From: JAFMKE01 sp964655225
Lineage (GTDB): Bacteria; Bacteroidota; Bacteroidia; Chitinophagales; UBA8649
Direction: 5' to 3'
Length of the DNA stretch: 17,547 bases
Assembly: GCA_964655225.1 (NCBI GenBank)
Contig: CAZZMB010000045.1
Location: 1-17,547 of the forward strand
Position numbers and translations under genes: made by a program
In this document: in pieces, positions 1-6,252 of the stretch
How positions within the stretch are numbered: the stretch's first letter is position 1
Layout: the number at the start of each line of letters is the position of its first letter
The notes under the pieces: model-generated
What the model was told of the DNA's origin: nothing
The model's input: only the letters and a program-made list of their open reading frames with translations
The model's database searches: none

Positions 1-243
1 GAAAGAAGATCAAACGCTGCGAAAGAATACATCATTGAACAAGGTATTGATGAAGAGAGAATTTTGACGCGAGGATATGGTGAAACTAAACCAATAGCGC
101 TTAATGAAAATCCAGATGGCAGCGATAATGAAGTAGGTAGAGCTAAAAATAGACGTGTTGAATTCAAGATACTCAATGATGTAAATGAAGATTTACCTAT
201 TGAAATTGAATACGAAGCGCAAGACCCTGAGTCTAACGACTAA
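1..243 (+). CDS. OmpA-family C-terminal domain protein, 3' end only
   Basis: Only the last 80 codons lie in the window, open from base 1 to a TAA at 241-243. The translation contains GYGETKPI, followed by GRAKNRRVEFKI, the closing part of an OmpA/MotB C-terminal peptidoglycan-binding domain; the RxxNRRVEF pattern near the end is characteristic. Such domains bind the diaminopimelate peptide of peptidoglycan and tether an outer-membrane or lipoprotein to the cell wall. After the domain there is a short acidic tail (NEDLPIEIEYEAQDPESND) with no further motif. What precedes the domain (beta-barrel, TPR/PD40 repeats or lipoprotein signal) cannot be seen. A hairpin terminator follows, so this gene ends its transcription unit. 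The domain family is secure; the full protein identity is not. Confidence 0.85.
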   Translation, partial: ERRSNAAKEYIIEQGIDEERILTRGYGETKPIALNENPDGSDNEVGRAKNRRVEFKILNDVNEDLPIEIEYEAQDPESND

Positions 244-270
244 AGTTTTGGCAAAATAATTGATATGTTA

Positions 271-300
271 AAGGCGAGATGTTATCTCGCCTTTTCTATT
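271..300 (+). terminator. Rho-independent terminator after the OmpA-family gene
   Basis: A perfect 10-bp stem (AAGGCGAGAT at 271-280 and ATCTCGCCTT at 284-293) closes a 3-nt loop GTT and runs into a T-rich tract, TTTTCTATTT. It lies 28 bp after the stop codon of the OmpA-family gene and before the next start at 335. Confidence 0.88.
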
Positions 301-334
301 TAAACTAATTTAGTAAAAATAAAGTTATTGATGT

Positions 335-1405
335 ATGAAGTGTATTATCACTCTTTTAAGTTTATTTGTTTTTAGTATATCCATTGGTCAGAGTGCTTTT
401 TTTATTGATCCAAATTGGCAATATTTCTATATTTTTAATGAGAACAAGTTAACAAAAACTGAGTTTTTGCCAATTGTCAAAGCCGATTATGGACAAGATT
501 ATGTAGCATATGTCCGCAATAATAATCGTTTTATAATTTATACCGAGGGTAAACTTTTTGACACACAAATTACTAACCCACGATTTTTTGCTAGAGATGA
601 GATGTTAGCATATTTCATAGATGAACAATTATGGATTTTAGCTGATGGAGAACCGACATTGTTGGAAAAATGGGTTTCAGATGACTTCGCCATCGGTGAT
701 GATATTCTTTGTTACAGTAATAACTTTGATAAATTTATGATTTATCAAGATGACTCATTGTATACGGCAGAGTTTTGGAATATTAATCAAGTTAAGGCTG
801 GAGATAACTTGATAGCATACTTGGATAATAGTAATATGTTTAAAGTCTTCTACTATGGAACCAAGGAGATCATTGATAATATTCCTCCTCGCAGTTTTAA
901 GGTATCTAAAAATGTGATTGCTTACATCAGTAACTTAGGTGACTTTCTTGTTTGGGATAAGGGAGATATTACCGAAATTCAATATCAAGCTCCTAGTTGG
1001 TATGAGTGCGGTGAGGATTTCGTTGCCTTTGTGGATGATATGAATGCATTTTCTGTCTATTACAAAGGAGAAGTTCAACAACTCTTGACTTACAAACCAG
1101 ATATGATTAAGATAAAAGATAATGTTTTGGTTTATACCGATGATTTCGGAGCATTGTATGCCTTTTTTAATGGAGAGGTAATTCGTTTGAATAGTTTCAC
1201 TCCAGACAAAGTCTTGCTTGATAAGGATGTGGTTGTGTTTAAGGATAATTATGGATATCTGAAGGGAATTCTGAGGGGTGAAAAAATGGCATTTAGCAAA
1301 GAGATAGCGATTGATTTTGATGTTTTTAATTCTACTGTCGTTTATCAACCAAATAAGGTTAAATGGATTGTATTTAACGAAGGTAAATACTACAACTATC
1401 CTTAA
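335..1405 (+). CDS. Exported protein made of ~35-residue tandem repeats, function unknown
   Basis: The product has 356 residues. Residues 1-19 form a signal peptide (MKCIITLLSLFVFSISIGQ), so the protein is exported, probably to the periplasm or surface. I do not recognise a named family. The mature part is a string of degenerate repeats starting near residues 49, 86, 119, 154, 189, 224, 259, 294 and 328, exactly 35 residues apart from 119 to 294. A typical unit is [KA]xxDxVxAYxDNxxxFxVYYxGE followed by about 12 variable residues ending in a Pro-containing segment. Alternating aromatic and hydrophobic residues suggest short beta strands, compatible with a beta-propeller or a beta-solenoid, but this is inference. 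The ATG at 335 is chosen because the ATG at 331 is in another frame. A near-consensus -7 box, TAATTTAG at 306-313 (7 of 8), lies 21 nt upstream. The gene sits alone between a terminator and the mrp promoter box, which overlaps its stop codon. Confidence 0.8.
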   Translation: MKCIITLLSLFVFSISIGQSAFFIDPNWQYFYIFNENKLTKTEFLPIVKADYGQDYVAYVRNNNRFIIYTEGKLFDTQITNPRFFARDEMLAYFIDEQLWILADGEPTLLEKWVSDDFAIGDDILCYSNNFDKFMIYQDDSLYTAEFWNINQVKAGDNLIAYLDNSNMFKVFYYGTKEIIDNIPPRSFKVSKNVIAYISNLGDFLVWDKGDITEIQYQAPSWYECGEDFVAFVDDMNAFSVYYKGEVQQLLTYKPDMIKIKDNVLVYTDDFGALYAFFNGEVIRLNSFTPDKVLLDKDVVVFKDNYGYLKGILRGEKMAFSKEIAIDFDVFNSTVVYQPNKVKWIVFNEGKYYNYP

Positions 1406-1410
1406 CTTTG
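1403..1410 (+). promoter_or_regulatory. Bacteroidota -7 promoter box for the mrp-nifU-pyrF operon
   Basis: TAACTTTG matches the TAnnTTTG -7 consensus exactly and ends 20 nt before the mrp ATG. It overlaps the TAA stop of the repeat-protein gene (1403-1405). I see no convincing -33 TTTG at 19-21 nt spacing, so the call rests on the -7 box and its position. Confidence 0.55.
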
Positions 1411-1430
1411 CATATACATAAAGTAGTTAG

Positions 1431-2519
1431 ATGAAAGAAGAAAAAGTTTTAGAGGCCTTATCAAATGTGCTGGACCCTGATATAGGGAAAGATTTGGTAA
1501 GTCTTAACATGATTAAGGCGATCCATATTTCGGATAACACTATTTCCTTTACGGTTGAGTTAACTACACCCGCTTGTCCTCTAAAGGAAAAGATACGAAA
1601 GGATTGCGAAGATGCGGTTTTCAAGGTATATCCTAAGGCTGATGTGGAAATTGAAATGACAGCTAATATTACCTCGAATAGAAATAGCTCCGTTAACGTT
1701 TTACCTAATGTGAAGAACATCATTTGTGTAGCTTCCGGTAAGGGGGGTGTTGGGAAGTCAACGGTGTCGGTTAATCTTGCTCTTGCATTATCAAAACAAG
1801 GGGCTAAAGTCGGTATTATTGATGCCGATATACATGGACCTTCATTGCCTATGATGCTAGGTTTGGGTAAACAGATGCCGGAAGTAAGAGATATTAAGGG
1901 GAAGCATTATATAATACCAATAGAAGCTCATGGTATCAAAGTGCTATCCATAGGGTTTCTGGTTGACGACCGTCAAGCAATTGTTTGGCGTGGTCCTATG
2001 GTAACTTCTGCTTTAAAACAATTTGTGACGGATGTGATTTGGGGGAAATTAGACTATCTAGTTATAGATATGCCGCCAGGGACTGGTGATGTTCATCTTA
2101 CTATGGTGCAAACCGTCCAAGTTACTGGGGCTGTTGTGGTAACAACCCCACAAGCCGTTTCTCTTATTGATGCAAAAAAAGCAATGGGTATGTTTACTAT
2201 GCCTAAAATTAATGTGCCTGTTCTTGGAGTTATAGAGAATATGTCTTATTTCACTCCTGAAGACGCATTAGATAAGAAATATTATATATTTGGGAAAGAT
2301 GGAGGCAAAGAGTTGGCTGTGGCATATGATGTGCCATTTTTGGGAGAGATTCCGATAAAAGAATCAATCAGAGCTGGGGGAGATCAAGGAACTCCTGCCT
2401 TTATTCAAGGCGATGAAAAACTGATAACTGCGTTTAAACAAATTGCTGAAAAAGTAGCTCAAAATATTGCAATTCATAATTCAAAACAAGAACTAGTAAA
2501 TGAGAATAATGAAAACTAA
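1431..2519 (+). CDS. apbC: Mrp/ApbC-type Fe-S cluster carrier ATPase
   Basis: This 362-residue protein is a cytoplasmic P-loop NTPase of the Mrp/NBP35 family, which binds and passes Fe-S clusters to apo-proteins. Residues 1-78 are a MIP18/DUF59 domain with the conserved TTPACPLK segment (C49). The deviant Walker A GKGGVGKST begins at residue 103. DADIHGPS (from 131) and IDMPPGTGD (212-220) are further family signatures. Length and domain order are standard. Unlike many Mrp proteins, the segment after ENMSYF (269-274) has no CxxC; it reads TPEDALDKKYYIFG, and the protein's only cysteines are C49, C59 and C99. The DUF59 fusion and the next gene, a NifU-type scaffold, support an Fe-S role. The 3' end overlaps the nifU-like start, which indicates translational coupling. 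The symbol mrp would serve equally well. Confidence 0.95.
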   Translation: MKEEKVLEALSNVLDPDIGKDLVSLNMIKAIHISDNTISFTVELTTPACPLKEKIRKDCEDAVFKVYPKADVEIEMTANITSNRNSSVNVLPNVKNIICVASGKGGVGKSTVSVNLALALSKQGAKVGIIDADIHGPSLPMMLGLGKQMPEVRDIKGKHYIIPIEAHGIKVLSIGFLVDDRQAIVWRGPMVTSALKQFVTDVIWGKLDYLVIDMPPGTGDVHLTMVQTVQVTGAVVVTTPQAVSLIDAKKAMGMFTMPKINVPVLGVIENMSYFTPEDALDKKYYIFGKDGGKELAVAYDVPFLGEIPIKESIRAGGDQGTPAFIQGDEKLITAFKQIAEKVAQNIAIHNSKQELVNENNEN

Positions 2520-2772
2520 AGAAGAAATACTAGCAAGAATTGAAATGTCTTTAGATACGATGAGACCATATCTTAAAAATGATGGAGGTAACGTCGAAGT
2601 TGTTGAATTGACTGATGATATGAATTTGAAACTGAGGTTATTGGGCAATTGTGGCACATGTCCTCAAAGTGTATTTACCATGAAAGCTGGAGTTGAAGAG
2701 GCTGTTTTGAAATCTGTGCCAGAAGTGAAAAGTGTCGAAGCGGTAAACCTGACAGAACCACCTAATTTTTAA
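2509..2772 (+). CDS. NifU C-terminal-domain (NFU) Fe-S scaffold protein
   Basis: An 87-residue stand-alone NFU domain that carries a bridging Fe-S cluster and delivers it to client proteins. The family pattern is clear: helix, YLKNDGGNVEVVE (21-33), beta strands, then GNCGTCPQS with the cluster-binding CxxC at C48 and C51, followed by the conserved TMKAGVEEAV helix. I prefer the ATG at 2509 (MKTKEEIL) to the one at 2500 (MRIMKTKEEIL) because homologues begin close to this helix; either overlaps the end of mrp (by 11 or 20 nt) in another frame. The overlap suggests co-translation with mrp, so the two Fe-S proteins are made together. No N-terminal IscU-like domain is present, as is normal for this short class. 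Confidence 0.93.
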   Translation: MKTKEEILARIEMSLDTMRPYLKNDGGNVEVVELTDDMNLKLRLLGNCGTCPQSVFTMKAGVEEAVLKSVPEVKSVEAVNLTEPPNF

Positions 2773-2776
2773 TGGA

Positions 2777-3577
2777 ATGAATAGAATAGAATTAGTTAAA
2801 GAAATTTTTTCTAAAAAGTCATTTTTAAGTGTTGGCTTAGATACCGATATTAATAAAATACCAAAATTCTTATTAGATTTTGAGGATCCAATCTTTGAAT
2901 TTAATAAACGAATCATTGATGCTACTCATGATCTCTGTGTTGCTTATAAAATTAATATTGCGTTTTATGAATGTCTCGGAAGTAAAGGTTGGGAAAGTCT
3001 TCAAAAGACTTTAAATTATATTCCTGATAATTTGTTCACGATTGCTGATGCAAAGCGGGGAGATATAGGAAATACCGCAGCGATGTATGCACAAACATTT
3101 TTTCAAACCTATTCATTTGATTCAATTACCATTAATCCGTATATGGGGGGTGATTCAGTGATGCCGTTTCTGGAATTTTCTGGTAAATGGTCAATTTTAT
3201 TGGCCTTGACATCCAACAAAGGGAGTAAGGATTTTCAACACATCCAAGAAAATAACGAGAAGTTATATGAGTTGGTAGTAAGAAAGTCATTTGATTGGGG
3301 AAATGAGGATAATATTATGTTTGTTACGGGTGCAACTCACCCTGAAGAACTTGGAGGTATTAGAAAGCTCGCACCGCGAAGTTTTTTTTTAGTGCCAGGT
3401 GTTGGAGCACAGGGAGGAGATTTAGATGCGGTTGTAAAGGCAGGTAGGAATGAGGAGATCGGGCTTTTAGTAAATTCTTCTCGAGGCATTATATATGCTT
3501 CGGCAGATGAGTCTTTCGATAAATCAGCACGAAAAGAGGCCCAGAAATTGACTGATCAGATGGGTGAGTATTTTTAG
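2777..3577 (+). CDS. pyrF: Orotidine 5'-phosphate decarboxylase, PyrF type 2
   Basis: Catalyses the last step of UMP synthesis, OMP to UMP plus CO2. The 266-residue protein is a TIM barrel of the longer type 2 subfamily. SVGLDTD (18-24) forms the first substrate-binding strand. The catalytic Lys-Asp cluster is DAKRGDIGNTA at 91-101. TINPYMGGDS and FLVPGVGAQGGD match the phosphate- and pyrimidine-binding loops, and NSSRGIIYA is the closing motif of this subfamily. The ATG at 2777 lies 4 bp after the nifU-like stop; the earlier ATG at 2772 meets a stop within three codons. It is the third gene of the mrp operon, with no promoter box of its own. No hairpin terminator is evident after it. Confidence 0.96.
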   Translation: MNRIELVKEIFSKKSFLSVGLDTDINKIPKFLLDFEDPIFEFNKRIIDATHDLCVAYKINIAFYECLGSKGWESLQKTLNYIPDNLFTIADAKRGDIGNTAAMYAQTFFQTYSFDSITINPYMGGDSVMPFLEFSGKWSILLALTSNKGSKDFQHIQENNEKLYELVVRKSFDWGNEDNIMFVTGATHPEELGGIRKLAPRSFFLVPGVGAQGGDLDAVVKAGRNEEIGLLVNSSRGIIYASADESFDKSARKEAQKLTDQMGEYF

Positions 3578-3764
3578 TGAGTTATTTTTATTTAGGGGTA
3601 TACTATATAAATAGCTTTACTTGTCAAGATTTGATGCAATTAATGATTAAGTATGTAAATCTAAGCATTGCTTAAAATGTAGATTGACCTATCAGGTTTT
3701 GAATATTAATGTCGGGAAATACAGAAGTGGTTTGAGACAACTAAGTATAGTTTTAATCAAAAAA

Positions 3765-3778
3765 ATGTAAATTTACAT
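3765..3778. promoter_or_regulatory. Perfect 14-bp palindrome upstream of pspC, possible operator
   Basis: ATGTAAATTTACAT is a perfect dyad ending 2 nt before the GTG start of pspC. Its core TAAATTTA is also 7 of 8 to the TAnnTTTG box. Related half-sites ATGTAAAT (3653-3660) and ATGTAGAT (3677-3684) lie in the same 203-bp spacer. No regulator can be assigned from the sequence. Confidence 0.3.
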
Positions 3779-3780
3779 AC

Positions 3781-3999
3781 GTGAGTAAGGTTCGATCTAT
3801 ATTTGATAATACTATTTTTGGTGTTTGTGCCTTTATTGGTAGGAAACTCAACATGCCGAGTAAGAATACCCGCTTGTTTTTTGTTTATGCTAGTTTCTTC
3901 ACGTTTGGATCTCCGATTATAATTTATTTGATAGTTGCATTTTGGATGAAGTTAAAAAGTATGGTCAATGGGAAACGCAATCCAGTTTGGGATTTATAG
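3781..3999 (+). CDS. PspC-domain small membrane protein
   Basis: This 72-residue protein has the PspC fold of phage-shock-protein C-like envelope-stress proteins. The conserved FGVCAFIGRKLN segment (13-24) is followed by RLFFVYASFFTFGSP and a hydrophobic stretch IIIYLIVAFWMKL (about 46-58) that should span or insert into the inner membrane. Short stand-alone forms of this kind are common in Bacteroidota, where the wider Psp regulon is absent and the function is not well defined. The start is a GTG; no in-frame ATG is available upstream, and MSKVRSIFDN aligns with the usual N-terminus. A perfect palindrome lies directly upstream. The 3' end overlaps the next gene by 32 nt. The family assignment is firm, the role in stress response is inferred. 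Confidence 0.88.
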   Translation: MSKVRSIFDNTIFGVCAFIGRKLNMPSKNTRLFFVYASFFTFGSPIIIYLIVAFWMKLKSMVNGKRNPVWDL

Positions 4000-5527
4000 A
4001 TTTACTCTTTTAGTATTTAGTTCATTACTTACATTGAACATTTTTGGTCAGGATTATTATATTAGTCTTGAGGGAGATACGCAGTATGTAGAAATTACGA
4101 ATTGGAGGTTTAATCAATTTTACTTCGAATCAGATACTAGCGCAGAAGCTATGTTTTGCGACGATTTCCAAAGTGTTTATAGAGCCCAATCAGAAGTGAG
4201 CTATCTTCCTTATTCTTCTTTTGTTGAGGAGTTAGACTATGTCGAGTTTTTACTTCCGAGTATTGTAAGTTTAAGAGCACTTTCTACCGACTACTTTAGG
4301 GATGAATATGTGGAAGCATATATGAGTGGAGATTATATATTATATCGCTGTAAATCACCTAAATATGCAGATAAATCTGAAGTTTCAGCTTTCCACAGGA
4401 ATCATACTAAGCAGGAGTTTTACCAGTCTAAATTTGACAACCCGCATCTCTTTAAGACCAAGGAAAACAAACAGTTTGATGAAATTCCTCCAGACGTAGT
4501 TTTTATATATCATGACTCATTGGGGTTTGAAAAAATTTCAGGACCGAACATAGAACAAGATTATTTTGAGTTAATTTTTTCGAGATACTCTTTTAACCCA
4601 TCCCTAAATGATAGTATTTTTAATGGTGATTTCACTCTTAAACCAAAAGATTTTTTCGAGGTGTTTAGTGAGAAAGTTAGTCCGCTCACTATGGTTCAAT
4701 ATAGTGATAAGGATTTGGCAAAGTATTATGTTTCAGCCTTGCGTAATGGTGCATTAATACTGCTTCTTAACATAGATTTAAAGAAAATTATTCTTTACCG
4801 AGAAGCGGGAAATGAAAAGCTAGCAAATCAATTAGAAGCAGAATTACTTTTGGATAATTTGAGTTATGCCATAGGCTTTACTGAAGCTAATATATTTGAT
4901 TTTTGTAAGGTTTATATTACTGATGCAAAAAATAGAACAGCAATTTTGAATGGAAGCAATCAGGGGATTTTTTTAAATGCCAATCTTGAGTTAGATACGA
5001 CCATAGTTTTGAAAGAGGAATTTTTCTTGTTTGCACGAAAAGGGCAGGTGTTTGAAACGCATGCAATAAACCAAAACAATACAAAAAGGAAAGTAGTGAC
5101 TTCAACTTCGGTTATTCAAGAGGCCATAATAATTTATGACCATAATAACACCCAACTTATGTCACCTTTCCCATTCTTTGTAAGAGAAGCGACAGCTTTG
5201 TTTCCTAAAAATAACCAAAGTAAGAAAGTTAAGGGGAGCAGTCAGATAAAGAGTGAGGTATTTGATTACAATAGCTTTAGCACCTATATCTCAAAGAAAT
5301 ATTCCTTGGATGATCTGAAGAAAAGCAACCTAGCCGCAGCCTCTATTATGAATTCTAATCTTTATCGCTTTTACTATCCAATTGAAAATTTTAAAACTAA
5401 ATTGTTTAAAGATTTAAAATGGAAAAATACTCAAATCTTTGAAAATGGGAATTGGAAGAATCCTTCAAACCTCGTTCTAACCATAACTGGACGAAACGAA
5501 GTATATAAAAATACTACTAACGATTAG
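3968..5527 (+). CDS. Exported protein of unknown function
   Basis: A 519-residue protein that I do not recognise. Residues 1-27 look like a signal peptide (hydrophobic run from about 9 to 25, cleavage near NIFGQ), so the mature protein is probably periplasmic or surface-exposed; there is no lipobox and no further obvious membrane span. The mature chain is rich in Tyr, Phe, Ser and Asn, with mixed strands at both ends. A more helical middle lies at roughly 245-310, with DKDLAKYYVSALRNGALILL and EAGNEKLANQLEAELLLDNL. No catalytic motif or repeat is visible. The ATG at 3968 overlaps pspC by 32 nt in another frame, and no alternative ATG keeps the signal peptide. The gene is followed without a gap by lipB, so it is probably co-transcribed from the pspC side. 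Confidence 0.75.
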   Translation: MGNAIQFGIYRFTLLVFSSLLTLNIFGQDYYISLEGDTQYVEITNWRFNQFYFESDTSAEAMFCDDFQSVYRAQSEVSYLPYSSFVEELDYVEFLLPSIVSLRALSTDYFRDEYVEAYMSGDYILYRCKSPKYADKSEVSAFHRNHTKQEFYQSKFDNPHLFKTKENKQFDEIPPDVVFIYHDSLGFEKISGPNIEQDYFELIFSRYSFNPSLNDSIFNGDFTLKPKDFFEVFSEKVSPLTMVQYSDKDLAKYYVSALRNGALILLLNIDLKKIILYREAGNEKLANQLEAELLLDNLSYAIGFTEANIFDFCKVYITDAKNRTAILNGSNQGIFLNANLELDTTIVLKEEFFLFARKGQVFETHAINQNNTKRKVVTSTSVIQEAIIIYDHNNTQLMSPFPFFVREATALFPKNNQSKKVKGSSQIKSEVFDYNSFSTYISKKYSLDDLKKSNLAAASIMNSNLYRFYYPIENFKTKLFKDLKWKNTQIFENGNWKNPSNLVLTITGRNEVYKNTTND

Positions 5528-5529
5528 TG

Positions 5530-6183
5530 ATGGCAAAATTTGAGCTAAAACACCTAGGCAGACAAGAATATAAAACTACTTGGCATTACCAGCAAACCTT
5601 GTTTCAAGATGCCTTACAAGCAAAAAAAGAGAATCGTTTGGTAAGTAATCAAATTATTTTAGTCGAGCACGACCCGGTTTTCACTCTCGGTAAAAGTGCT
5701 GATATCCATAACATCCTATTGTCTAATAATTTTTTAGATGCACCAGTTTTTAGAATTGAGAGAGGTGGAGATGTAACCTTTCATGGGCCTGGGCAATTGG
5801 TGATATATCCAATTGTAGATCTTGAACAATTTAACATGGGATTACGCGATTATGTTTTTATTATGGAAGAGTTAATTATCCGTATTCTTGATTGCTTTGG
5901 ATTGATAGGACAACGTTCTAAGGGTGCTTCTGGAGTTTGGATGGATGTGGGAGGCATGAGCGAAAGGAAAATAGCAGCTTTAGGTGTGAAAGCTAGTAGA
6001 CATATAACTATGCACGGCATAGCTTTTAATATCAATACTGATTTATCTTGGTTTCAAAAAATTAACCCGTGTGGCTTGCAGAATAAAGGGGTGACTAGCT
6101 TAGCTAAAGAACTTGGAGAAGCTCAGGACTTTAAGAAAGTTAGACTGCTAGTAGAGGAGGAGTTGAATAGAATTTTTATTTAA
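5530..6183 (+). CDS. lipB: Octanoyl-[ACP]:protein N-octanoyltransferase LipB
   Basis: Transfers octanoate from acyl carrier protein to a lysine of lipoyl domains (pyruvate and 2-oxoglutarate dehydrogenases, GcvH), the first step of endogenous lipoate synthesis; LipA, not in this window, would insert the sulfurs. The 217-residue length is normal. Signatures seen are the substrate loop RGGDVTFHGPGQLV, then ERKIAALGVKASRHITMHG with the catalytic lysine (K147), and INPCGL with the nucleophilic cysteine (C181). Both catalytic residues are therefore present. ATG 5530 is chosen; a GTG at 5527 would add one residue and share its G with the upstream TAG stop. The near-zero spacing implies co-transcription with the exported unknown upstream, though no functional link is known. 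Confidence 0.96.
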   Translation: MAKFELKHLGRQEYKTTWHYQQTLFQDALQAKKENRLVSNQIILVEHDPVFTLGKSADIHNILLSNNFLDAPVFRIERGGDVTFHGPGQLVIYPIVDLEQFNMGLRDYVFIMEELIIRILDCFGLIGQRSKGASGVWMDVGGMSERKIAALGVKASRHITMHGIAFNINTDLSWFQKINPCGLQNKGVTSLAKELGEAQDFKKVRLLVEEELNRIFI

Positions 6184-6252
6184 GTGTCTATTTTTAAGCT
6201 ATTGATTGTTAATTCAGCATTTATTAGATAATTTTATTTGAGAATAGTTTCT

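Noticed and set aside
935..1348. Minus-strand open frame of 137 codons inside the repeat-protein gene
   Set aside because: It lies wholly within the plus-strand repeat gene, has no recognisable domain, and the plus-strand frame shows a signal peptide and regular protein repeats.
3658..3685. Inverted repeat AATCTA...TAGATT with an inner AAGCA-T-TGCTT as a pyrF terminator
   Set aside because: The two stems do not stack into one hairpin, the inner stem is only 5 bp, and no T tract follows.
6233..6240. TTTATTTG as a -7 box for the fusion gene
   Set aside because: It misses the important second base of TAnnTTTG and no -33 element supports it.
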